NCBI GenBank assembly: GCA_903860995.1
Contig: CAIOSS010000906.1
Coordinates: 1-12,368, forward strand
DNA length: 12,368 nt
Direction of reading: 5' to 3'
DNA from: an uncultured delta proteobacterium
GTDB lineage: Bacteria > Myxococcota_A > Polyangia > Polyangiales > Ga0077539
Part shown: one piece after another, positions 1 through 5,860 of the stretch
How the letters are laid out: every line of letters begins with the position of its first letter
How positions within the stretch are numbered: position 1 is the stretch's first letter
Notes under the pieces: model-generated
The model's database searches: none
What the model was told of the DNA's origin: nothing
What the model saw: only the letters and a program-made list of their open reading frames with translations
Translations under genes and position numbers: made by a program

Positions 1-113
1 AGAGAAACATGGGGAGCGAGCGAGTAGGGAGTGTGACGGCGGTCCGTCTGCGCACACGACATGAGTGCCCATTCCCCCAACGACGCCACCGAAATACCCT
101 CCAATCGATCCGG

Positions 114-136
114 CTCTGTGCCTCTGTGGCTCTGTG
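114..136. repeat. Three tandem CTCTGTG heptamers, 8-nt period
   Basis: CTCTGTG occurs at 114-120, 122-128 and 130-136, each separated by one base. The stretch is markedly less GC-biased than the genes around it and lies in the leader before the glutathione S-transferase gene. I see no coding character in it. My impression is that similar short CTCTGTG-type strings occur between genes in other bacterial genomes, but I cannot confirm that here. The rest of 1-214 holds nothing I can support. Confidence 0.5.
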
Positions 137-214
137 CGAGACCTCTCCTCATGCCATAGGCGTTACGCGGCGATGGGACCGACCCCCCCGGGTGGCGATA
201 GATTCCCCACCGCC

Positions 215-856
215 ATGCGCGACCTCACCCTGTACCGCGACGACTTCTGGATCAGCCCCTACGTGTTCACCTGCGACGTCACCCTGCGGGAGAAGGGCCT
301 CGCGTACGACGTCGTGAGCGTGGCGCTGCAGCGCGGCGAGCAGGGCACCGACGTCTTCGCCGGGGCGAGCGTGACCGCGCGGGTGCCGGCGCTGCGCCAC
401 GGGGACTTCGTGGTGGCCGAGTCGAGCGCCATCGTCGAGTACCTGGAGGAGGCCTTCCCCGAGAGCCCGAGGGTGCTCCCGACCGATCCGAAGGAGCGGG
501 CGCGCGCGCGGCAGGTGATGTCGTGGATCCGCAGCGACGACACCTTCCCCATCCGGGAGGAGCGCCCCACGGCGTCGATGTTCTACGCGCGCACCGACCG
601 GGTGCTGAGCGCGGCCGGCGCGCGGGCCGCCACGAAGCTGGTGGACGTCGCCACGCGGCTGCTCGCGCACGGCGGCGAGCACATCGGCCCGGCGTGGAGC
701 ATCGCCGACGCCGACCTGGCCTTCATGCTCCAGCGCCTGATGCTGAACGGCGGTGCGCTGCCCGAGCGGGTGCGGGCCTACGCCGAGCGGGTGTGGTCGC
801 GGCCGACGGTGCGGGCCTTCGTCGAGTACGAGCGGCAGCCGTACGTGGCGTACTGA
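215..856 (+). CDS. yfcF: Glutathione S-transferase, YfcF type
   Basis: 213 residues, the usual length for a cytosolic glutathione S-transferase. The N-terminal thioredoxin-like domain (about 1-85) has the Ser14-Pro15 active-site pair in ISPYV, the cis-proline at Val57-Pro58, and the glutathione-binding Glu69-Ser70 followed by AIVEYLEE. The C-terminal helical domain has RARARQ (95-100), WIRSD, PIREERPT (112-119) and the fold-stabilising DADLAFM (165-171). These strings match Escherichia coli YfcF closely from memory. The family conjugates or reduces with glutathione and is linked to peroxide tolerance. Start: an in-frame ATG at 173 would add 14 Pro/Gly-rich residues and one at 65 would run through the heptamer repeat; homology begins at the ATG at 215, so I use it although no clear Shine-Dalgarno precedes it. 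The stop lies 4 nt before the next gene, so the two are probably co-transcribed. The family call is firm; the physiological substrate is unknown. Confidence 0.88.
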   Translation: MRDLTLYRDDFWISPYVFTCDVTLREKGLAYDVVSVALQRGEQGTDVFAGASVTARVPALRHGDFVVAESSAIVEYLEEAFPESPRVLPTDPKERARARQVMSWIRSDDTFPIREERPTASMFYARTDRVLSAAGARAATKLVDVATRLLAHGGEHIGPAWSIADADLAFMLQRLMLNGGALPERVRAYAERVWSRPTVRAFVEYERQPYVAY

Positions 857-860
857 GCCG

Positions 861-2114
861 ATGGCCACGACGGCCCGATCGCGCGCCCCGCTGGCCTCCC
901 TCGCCGCCCTGCTCGCGGCCTGCGGCGCCGACCCGGCGCCCGCGCCCACTGGATTCCAGCGCTACGTCCCCGCGGCGGGCACGCCCGCGTCGGTCGCGTA
1001 CCGCGCGGGCATCACCCGCTACCTCGCCACGGCCGCGCCCACGGACACCGAGGTCCGCGCGAGCGGCGTCACCACCTACACCTTCGACCCGGCGGACGGC
1101 CCGGTGTGCATGCGCGGCGGGGAGTTTCGCGCCTCGGTGCGCGAGGGCGCCAGCGACGACCTGCTGATCTTCCTCCAGGGCGGCGGCGCGTGCTGGAGCG
1201 ACTTCTGCCTCGCGGTCACCGCGGCGCCCGCGGGCATCCCCGCGATGGACCTCCTGCGCACCACCCCCGAAGGGCCGCTGCGCGACTTCGACGTGCTCTA
1301 CCTGCCCTACTGCGACGGCTCGCTCTTCGCGGGCGACCGCGCCATCGACGAGAACAACGACGGCACCCCCGACCGCGTCCACCACGGGCTCCAGAACCTC
1401 TCCGCCGCCCTCACCGTCGGGCACCGGCGCTTCCCCCGGCCGCGGCGCGTGGTGCTCGCGGGCAGCTCCGGCGGAGGCTTCGGCACCATCCTCGCGGCCT
1501 TCCTGGTGCGCTACGTCTACCCCGGCGTGCCCCTGTACGTGATCAACGACTCGGGGGTGGGCGTCGCGCGCTCGGGCGACGCGGCCTTCCTCGATCGCCT
1601 CATCGACGAGTTCGGGGCGCGCGGGTTCATCCCCGCGGACTGCGCCGACTGCACCCGCGGCGGGCACATCACCGGCCTCGTGCGCTACCTCCTCGACCAC
1701 GACCCCGACGTGCGCGTGGCGGCGCTGTCGTCCTGGTACGACTTCGTCATCGCCGACCTCTTCCTGCGAACGCCCCCGACGGCCTTCCGCGACGCGCTCG
1801 CGGCGGAGACCGGCGCCCTCCACGCGGCGCACCCCGCGCGCTACCGTCGCTTCCTCTACGACGGCAGCGGGCACACGGCGCTGCTGGGCAACGCGACCGG
1901 CATCGTCGGCACCAACCTCCGCGCGGTCGAGCTCCCCGCGGGCTTCGCCGCGCAGATCGGCATGATCGAGGTCGAGAGCATGTACACGCTCTCCGTGAAC
2001 GACCTGACCGTGGCCCGCTGGATCGCCGCGATGGTAGCCGACGACGCCACGGTCTGGGCTGACGTGGTGCAGCCCGCGGGGCCGGCGCCCATGCGCGCGA
2101 CGCCTGCGCCGTAG
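861..2114 (+). CDS. Pectinacetylesterase/Notum-family lipoprotein
   Basis: 417 residues. The N-terminus is a lipoprotein signal peptide: Arg6 and Arg8, a hydrophobic run, then lipobox L18-A19-A20-C21, so the product should be exported and lipid-anchored. The rest fits the alpha/beta-hydrolase pectinacetylesterase/Notum family: an oxyanion-loop block FLQGGGACW with a nearby Cys, YLPYCDGS, the nucleophile elbow G201-S-S203-G-G-G with Ser203 as likely nucleophile, INDSG, a candidate acid Asp294 in SWYDF, and a candidate base His338 in DGSGHTALL. Order and spacing agree with the Ser-Asp-His triad of Notum. Several paired cysteines suit an extracytoplasmic protein. The family removes acetyl or longer acyl esters from polysaccharides or proteins; the substrate here cannot be read from sequence, and pectin is not implied. 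It starts 4 nt after the glutathione S-transferase stop, with no obvious ribosome binding site of its own, which suggests translational coupling. Confidence 0.85.
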   Translation: MATTARSRAPLASLAALLAACGADPAPAPTGFQRYVPAAGTPASVAYRAGITRYLATAAPTDTEVRASGVTTYTFDPADGPVCMRGGEFRASVREGASDDLLIFLQGGGACWSDFCLAVTAAPAGIPAMDLLRTTPEGPLRDFDVLYLPYCDGSLFAGDRAIDENNDGTPDRVHHGLQNLSAALTVGHRRFPRPRRVVLAGSSGGGFGTILAAFLVRYVYPGVPLYVINDSGVGVARSGDAAFLDRLIDEFGARGFIPADCADCTRGGHITGLVRYLLDHDPDVRVAALSSWYDFVIADLFLRTPPTAFRDALAAETGALHAAHPARYRRFLYDGSGHTALLGNATGIVGTNLRAVELPAGFAAQIGMIEVESMYTLSVNDLTVARWIAAMVADDATVWADVVQPAGPAPMRATPAP

Positions 2115-2136
2115 CATTGGGGCGGCGAGTTGGTCT

Positions 2137-2143
2137 AGAGAGG
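2137..2143 (+). promoter_or_regulatory. Ribosome binding site AGAGAGG
   Basis: AGAGAGG sits 8 nt before the ATG at 2152 and fixes the start of the repeat-rich lipoprotein. The bases GAGA-GGT-TCTC (2138-2148) also form a small inverted repeat over the site. The 37-nt gap behind the esterase gene leaves open whether this gene has its own promoter. Confidence 0.55.
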
Positions 2144-2151
2144 TTCTCGCG

Positions 2152-2856
2152 ATGGCACGATCCCTGGTAGCGCTGGTGCTGGTGGCCGTCGGGCTGGCGG
2201 GGTGCGCGCTCGAGAACCCCGGCGTCATCGTCGAGCCCGACGTTCCCGGCGCACCCGTCGATCTGGGCATCGCCGTCGACCTGGGCGACCCGATCGACGC
2301 GGGTGAAATCGACACGGGACCCATCGACACGGGTGTCACCGACACGGGTGTCACCGACCGGGGCGTGATCGACACGGGTGTGGTCGACACGGAGGTGGTG
2401 GACGCAGGTCCGCCCGACACGGGGATCATCGACGCGGGTCCGCCCGACACCGGGATCATCGACGCGGGTCCGCCCGACACGGGGACCATCGACGCCGGTC
2501 CTCCCGACACGGGGACCATCGACGCGGGCCCACCCGACACGGGGACCATCGACGCGGGACCGCCCGACACCGGGGTGATCGACGCGGGTCCACCCGACGC
2601 GGGCCCTCCCGATACGGGCGTGGTCGACGTGCCGGTGGACACGGGCGCCGTCGACGTGCCGGTGAGCCCGACCTGCGGCTCGGAGGGTCAGGGCTGCTGC
2701 TCGGCGCCCTTCATGGCCTGCCGGGCCAACCTCAGCTGCCTACCGCGCTTCCTGGCACCCAACCAGTGCACGCCCTGCGGGGTAGTCGGCCAGGTCTGCT
2801 GCGCGGGCGCCTGCCGCGCCGGCACTTGCCGCTTCGGGTTCTGCGCCCCCTTCTGA
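2152..2856 (+). CDS. Asp/Gly/Pro-repeat lipoprotein with Cys-rich tail
   Basis: 234 residues in three parts. Residues 1-18 are a lipoprotein signal with lipobox L15-A-G-C18. Residues 19 to about 170 are low-complexity and acidic: first IDTG/VTDTG-like pieces, then a decameric repeat around DAGPPDTG. Residues from about 177 to the end hold many cysteines in two similar modules (CGSEGQGCC...C...C and CGVVGQVCC...C...C), likely a small disulfide-bonded domain. I know of no enzymatic motif in it. Repeats of this type followed by Cys-rich modules are common in surface lipoproteins of Polyangia; a stalk carrying a compact head is the natural reading, and the dense Asp could bind calcium, but both are inference. 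A strong AGAGAGG ribosome binding site supports the start. The gene follows the esterase lipoprotein on the same strand. Confidence 0.8.
   Translation: MARSLVALVLVAVGLAGCALENPGVIVEPDVPGAPVDLGIAVDLGDPIDAGEIDTGPIDTGVTDTGVTDRGVIDTGVVDTEVVDAGPPDTGIIDAGPPDTGIIDAGPPDTGTIDAGPPDTGTIDAGPPDTGTIDAGPPDTGVIDAGPPDAGPPDTGVVDVPVDTGAVDVPVSPTCGSEGQGCCSAPFMACRANLSCLPRFLAPNQCTPCGVVGQVCCAGACRAGTCRFGFCAPF
2401..2610 (+). repeat. 30-bp in-frame tandem repeat (about 7 units)
   Basis: Six full 30-bp units begin at 2401, 2431, 2461, 2491, 2521 and 2551, with a seventh diverged unit at 2581. Each encodes DAGPPDTG plus two variable residues (II, TI or VI). Units differ mostly at synonymous third positions (for example GGT/GGC/GGA and CCG/CCA/CCT), so the peptide is better conserved than the DNA. 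The period is a whole number of codons, so gain or loss of units keeps the frame. Confidence 0.9.
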
Positions 2857-2900
2857 TGGGCACCGGTCGAAGGCACCGTCACCGCTCGCCGACCCCACGC

Positions 2901-3130
2901 CCGCCGACCCTCGCCGCCCTCTCCGCGCTGCTCATCACGGAGTTCGTCGACTTCAACGCCATGGGGCGCCTGCTGCGGGTGCGCGGCCTGCGATGACCAC
3001 CGCGGGCGACCCCCGCGCGCAGGGCGTGCGCGACGTCTTCGCCGAGCCGTTCGCCTTGCGTGGGAGCGACCGGGCCGACCTCGTGGCCTTCCTGCGCGCG
3101 CTCACGCCCGGGACGGGGAGTCAGCCGTAG
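2901..3130 (+). pseudogene. Coding remnant, possible cytochrome c peroxidase tail
   Basis: Two pieces with strong G/C third-position bias abut in different frames. From 2901 one frame reads TLAALSALL...EFVDFNAMG and stops at 2994-2996. The other begins at the overlapping ATG at 2993 and gives 45 residues with DPRAQGVRDVF and SDRADLVAFLRALTPG, stopping at 3128-3130. The second piece resembles the last residues of di-haem cytochrome c peroxidase/MauG proteins (a DPR segment, then ADLVAFLRAL). EFVDFNAMG could be the preceding piece of the same domain after a frameshift. No CxxCH haem site is present, so nothing functional remains if this is right. The alternative is two tiny coupled genes sharing ATGA. 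Its end overlaps the end of the SemiSWEET gene by 10 bp, tail to tail. Confidence 0.4.
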
Positions 3131-3375
3131 CGGAGCTTCATCGCGAGGATGGTCACGGCGAGCGCCAGGGTGACCACGTTGGCGAGGATGACGGGCCAGG
3201 CGGAGAGCAGCACCCCGTACGCGAGCCAGAGCGCGACGCCGACGGTGAACGCGCTGTACATCCCGAGGGACACGCCGCTGGTGTTGCGGGTGCGGTAGAG
3301 CAGGCGCGCCTGCGGCACGAGGCTGGCGGTGGTGAGGCTCGCGGCGGCGTAGCCGATGAGTTCGATGCCGGTCAT
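3121..3375 (-). CDS. SemiSWEET sugar transporter
   Basis: 84 residues with three predicted transmembrane helices, the size of a bacterial SemiSWEET (one half of a eukaryotic SWEET, working as a dimer for facilitated sugar transport in the inner membrane). Helix 1 ends in the PQ-loop signature Pro21-Gln22, followed by RTRNTSGVSLGMY, which is characteristic of the family. Trp50 and Asn66 fall where the sugar-pocket Trp and Asn of characterised SemiSWEETs lie. The ATG at 3375 begins MTGIELIGY, exactly where the family begins; a longer reading from 3453 adds 26 polar residues not typical of the family. No clear Shine-Dalgarno is visible. It is separated by about 160 bp from the membrane-protein gene upstream, so it may have its own promoter. 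Confidence 0.85.
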   Translation of the reverse strand: MTGIELIGYAAASLTTASLVPQARLLYRTRNTSGVSLGMYSAFTVGVALWLAYGVLLSAWPVILANVVTLALAVTILAMKLRYG

Positions 3376-3537
3376 TGGGGTTGGGACCGGGCATGTAGGG
3401 AGGGCGTCGCCCCGGACGCCAGCGGAATCGTGGGCTACTACCGCGTCGCGCAAGGATGGGGGCGTCGACGCGGACGTACACAGCCGCGGGCATGCCAGCG
3501 CAGGAATGTGGCAGGCGCCCCCAGCTCTGGCGCTGAC

Positions 3538-4080
3538 CTACAGCCGCGTGCGCAGCGTCCACGCCAGGTGGACATACGCCGCCAGGTAACCCAACCCCGC
3601 CACGACCACCGTGCCCAGCACCCGCGAGCCCGCCAGCGGCGCCAGCCCGAAGCCGCCGCGGTACTGCACCGTCGAGCCCACCAGGCCCACCCGGTGGTGC
3701 AGCACCACGCAGCCCACCAGCCCCGCGGCCGCGAGCCCGATGGCCAGCGCGCTCGGCCGCCGCGGCTGGTGCGCGCGTATCCACCACGCCCCCAGCGCGA
3801 AGCCCGCCAGGCCCAGCGCCCCGCACGCCAGCGCCGCCACCAGCAGCGCCGCCGATGGGACCCTCGCCCCGTCCGCCACGTAGCTCAGGGCCCAGTCGGT
3901 GTGCCGCGCCAGCACCCAGAAGGCCACCGGCACCGCCACCGCGGCCTCGTGCGTCGCCAGCGCCACGAAGCCCCGGAGCTGCGTCACCCCGCGCGGCGAC
4001 GACCGCAGCTCGCGCGCGCCCAGCGCCGCGGCCAGCAGGCCCAGCGCGACGCTCCAGCACATCCACGCGAGCAGCGGCAT
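3538..4080 (-). CDS. Multi-pass membrane protein, unrecognised
   Basis: 180 residues with about five hydrophobic segments (roughly 4-22, 38-58, 76-100, 110-128 and 153-176). I do not recognise the family. Charged or polar loops contain ARELRSSPRG (22-31), IRAHQPRRPS (101-110) and STVQYRGGFG (136-145). His44 and Glu45 lie in or beside helix 2, and His128-His129 at the end of helix 4; these could matter but prove nothing. The ATG is 10 nt after the dapB stop on the same strand, so it is probably the last gene of the dapA-dapB operon. That position hints at, but does not show, a link to diaminopimelate or envelope metabolism. Third codon positions are strongly G/C, which supports a real gene. 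Confidence 0.75.
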   Translation of the reverse strand: MPLLAWMCWSVALGLLAAALGARELRSSPRGVTQLRGFVALATHEAAVAVPVAFWVLARHTDWALSYVADGARVPSAALLVAALACGALGLAGFALGAWWIRAHQPRRPSALAIGLAAAGLVGCVVLHHRVGLVGSTVQYRGGFGLAPLAGSRVLGTVVVAGLGYLAAYVHLAWTLRTRL

Positions 4081-4090
4081 CGACCGCCCG

Positions 4091-4891
4091 TCAGCCCGCG
4101 ATGCCGAGCACGTCGCCGATGGTGTAGCGCCCCGGCGCTCGGCCCTTGAGCCACCGCGCGGCCCGCAGCGCGCCCGCGGCGAACACCGCCCGGCTGGTGG
4201 CCTTGTGCGTGAGCTCGATGCGCTCGCCGGCGCCCGCGAGCAGCACCGTGTGGTCGCCCACCACGTCGCCGCCCCGCACCGCGTGCATGCCCACCTCGGT
4301 CAGCGTGCGCTGCGCCGCCGCGCCGTGGCGCCCGTGCCTCAGGTCGTCGTGGGTGAGGTCGCGGGCCTTCGTCACCACGTCCGCGAGGCGCAGCGCCGTC
4401 CCGGAGGGGGCGTCGCGCTTGGCGCGGTGGTGCGTCTCGATGATCTCCACGTCCCAGTCGCTGCCGAGCAGGCGCAGGGTCTCGGCCAGCGCGTGCGCGA
4501 GCACCTGCACCCCGAGGGACATGTTGGGCGCCGCCAGCAGGGGGATGACCGACGACGCGTCGCGCAGGGCCGCCTCGGCCTCGGCGCTCAGCCCGGTGGT
4601 GCCGACCACGCAGGCCACGCCCGCCGCCGCCGCCGCGCGCACCACGTCGGGCGTCGCGCTCGCGCTGCTGAAGTCGATCACCACGTCGGCGCCCAGCAGG
4701 GCCACCGCCGGGTCGCTCACGATGCGCACGCCCCACGGGCGGCCCACCAGCGCGCCCGCGTCGGCGCCCAGCTCGGGCGAGCCCGCGCGCTCCAGCGCGC
4801 CGACCAGCTTGGTGTGCTCCGAGGAAGCGACCTGCTCCAGGAGCAGGCGGCCCATGCGCCCCGACGCGCCCGCGATGGCGATCTTCAGCAT
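4091..4891 (-). CDS. dapB: 4-Hydroxy-tetrahydrodipicolinate reductase DapB
   Basis: 266 residues, the normal DapB length. It performs the NAD(P)H-dependent reduction of 4-hydroxy-tetrahydrodipicolinate, second of the two steps specific to the lysine/diaminopimelate branch. The N-terminal Rossmann domain opens with GASGRMG (8-14); VIDFSSASAT (71-80) and GTTG (97-100) are the next cofactor-contact blocks. The substrate-binding domain has the signature HHRAKRDAPSGTA, with His154-His155, Lys158 and Ser163-Gly164-Thr165; His154 or His155 and Lys158 are the expected catalytic/substrate residues. APNMSLGV (121-128) and the C-terminal VFAAGALRAARWL are also typical. The ATG at 4891 is 2 nt behind the dapA stop, and its AGGGCGG ribosome binding site lies inside the last dapA codons, so the pair is probably translationally coupled. 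Confidence 0.97.
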   Translation of the reverse strand: MLKIAIAGASGRMGRLLLEQVASSEHTKLVGALERAGSPELGADAGALVGRPWGVRIVSDPAVALLGADVVIDFSSASATPDVVRAAAAAGVACVVGTTGLSAEAEAALRDASSVIPLLAAPNMSLGVQVLAHALAETLRLLGSDWDVEIIETHHRAKRDAPSGTALRLADVVTKARDLTHDDLRHGRHGAAAQRTLTEVGMHAVRGGDVVGDHTVLLAGAGERIELTHKATSRAVFAAGALRAARWLKGRAPGRYTIGDVLGIAG

Positions 4892-4893
4892 GG

Positions 4894-5784
4894 TCAGCCG
4901 CCCTGCACGCCGTAGGCGCGGAGCGCCGCGACGGTCTTCGCGATCGAGGCCTCCGCCGGCCAGGCCATCGGCAGCCTGATCTCCGCGGGGATCTTCCCCA
5001 TCCACGCGAGCGCGGCCTTCACGGGGCCGGGGTTGGTCTCCACGAACATCGCGTCGTACACGCCGAGCAGCGCCTGCTGCCGCCGCCGCGCGCCCGCCAC
5101 GTCGCCCTGGAGGAAGGCCGTCACCACGCCCTGCACCGCCGCGGGCACCACGTTGCTGGCCACGGAGATCACGCCCCGCGCGCCGCAGGCCATCATGCCG
5201 AGGGTGAGCGCGTCGTCGCCGCAGAGCACCGTCAGCCGGTCGCCCAGCGCCGCGATGATCGACTGCGCGCGCAGGATATTGCCCGTGGCCTCCTTGAGGG
5301 CGACCACGCGGGGGCAGTGCTTCGCGATCTCGACCATGGTCTCGACGGCGAGGTCGGCGGTGCCGCGGGTGGGCACGTTGTAGAGCACCAGCGGCAGCCC
5401 GGTGGCGTCGTGGACGGCGCGCACGTGGCCCAGCAGCCCGGCCTGCGAGGGCTTGTTGTAGTAGGGCATGACCACCATGGCGGCGTCGGCCCCGAGGGCC
5501 TCGGCGGCCCTGGTGCGGGCGACGGTCTCGGCGGTGGCGTTGGTGCCCGTGCCCGCGATGACCGGCACGCGCCCGGCCGCCACGCGGATGACCGCGGCGA
5601 TGATCTCCTTCGCCTCGGCGGCGGTGACCGTCGGCGACTCGCCCGTGGTGCCGCAGGGGACCAGGCCCCCGATGCCCTCGGCCACCTGCCACGCGGCGAA
5701 GGCCTCGACCGCCGCGAGGTCGACCTCGCCCCCGCGGAAGGGGGTCACCATCGCCGTAAACGCACCATCCAGCCGCAGCGCCAT
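4894..5784 (-). CDS. dapA: 4-Hydroxy-tetrahydrodipicolinate synthase DapA
   Basis: 296 residues, a standard length for this TIM-barrel aldolase. It condenses pyruvate with aspartate semialdehyde and commits carbon to lysine, and to meso-diaminopimelate for peptidoglycan. Visible signatures are AMVTPF near the start, GTTGES (45-50) with the Thr-Thr pair of the proton relay, Tyr109 in MPYYNKP, Tyr135 in LYNVPTR with Arg140 for the substrate carboxylate, and Schiff-base Lys164 in ALKEATGN. Nothing expected is missing. An AGGTG-type ribosome binding site lies just before the ATG at 5784; a GTG two codons further up is possible but less likely. The gene heads an operon with dapB and an unrecognised membrane protein. 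A perfect GC-rich inverted repeat sits immediately upstream. Confidence 0.97.
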   Translation of the reverse strand: MALRLDGAFTAMVTPFRGGEVDLAAVEAFAAWQVAEGIGGLVPCGTTGESPTVTAAEAKEIIAAVIRVAAGRVPVIAGTGTNATAETVARTRAAEALGADAAMVVMPYYNKPSQAGLLGHVRAVHDATGLPLVLYNVPTRGTADLAVETMVEIAKHCPRVVALKEATGNILRAQSIIAALGDRLTVLCGDDALTLGMMACGARGVISVASNVVPAAVQGVVTAFLQGDVAGARRRQQALLGVYDAMFVETNPGPVKAALAWMGKIPAEIRLPMAWPAEASIAKTVAALRAYGVQGG

Positions 5785-5800
5785 CGTCACACCTATTGGG

Positions 5801-5829
5801 CCGCGCGCGAGCACCGTCGTCGCGCGCGG
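5801..5829 (-). promoter_or_regulatory. Perfect 10-bp hairpin upstream of dapA
   Basis: CCGCGCGCGA (5801-5810) and TCGCGCGCGG (5820-5829) are exact reverse complements around a 9-nt loop. The stem ends 16 nt before the dapA ATG, next to its ribosome binding site, and 31 nt beyond the branching-enzyme stop. No T-run follows on either strand, so it is not a textbook intrinsic terminator. It could end transcription of the upstream gene, control dapA translation, or be a DNA operator. Confidence 0.5.
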
Positions 5830-5860
5830 GGGGGCCACCCATACCCGAAGCGCCCGGCTT

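Noticed and set aside
65..214. A longer start for the glutathione S-transferase
   Set aside because: The extension runs through the CTCTGTG repeats, has mixed codon use and no similarity to the family, which begins at the ATG at 215.
723..2642. A 639-codon open frame on the - strand opposite the esterase and the repeat lipoprotein
   Set aside because: It is a mirror of G/C-rich third positions on the + strand; its N-terminus is just the antisense of the 30-bp repeat, and it has no family signature, whereas the + genes have lipoboxes and catalytic motifs.
3457..3523. TGGGGGCG / CGCCCCCA inverted repeat between the SemiSWEET and the membrane-protein gene as a terminator
   Set aside because: The loop is 51 nt and no T-run follows; 8-bp matches of this kind are expected by chance in DNA this rich in G and C.
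3899..4915. Long + strand frames opposite dapB and the membrane protein
   Set aside because: They are Arg/Ala/Pro-rich shadows of well-identified genes on the - strand.
4091..5842. A 583-codon frame joining dapB to an extended N-terminal part
   Set aside because: The extra part is the wrong frame of dapA. DapB starts normally at 4891 with its Rossmann motif and has its own ribosome binding site.
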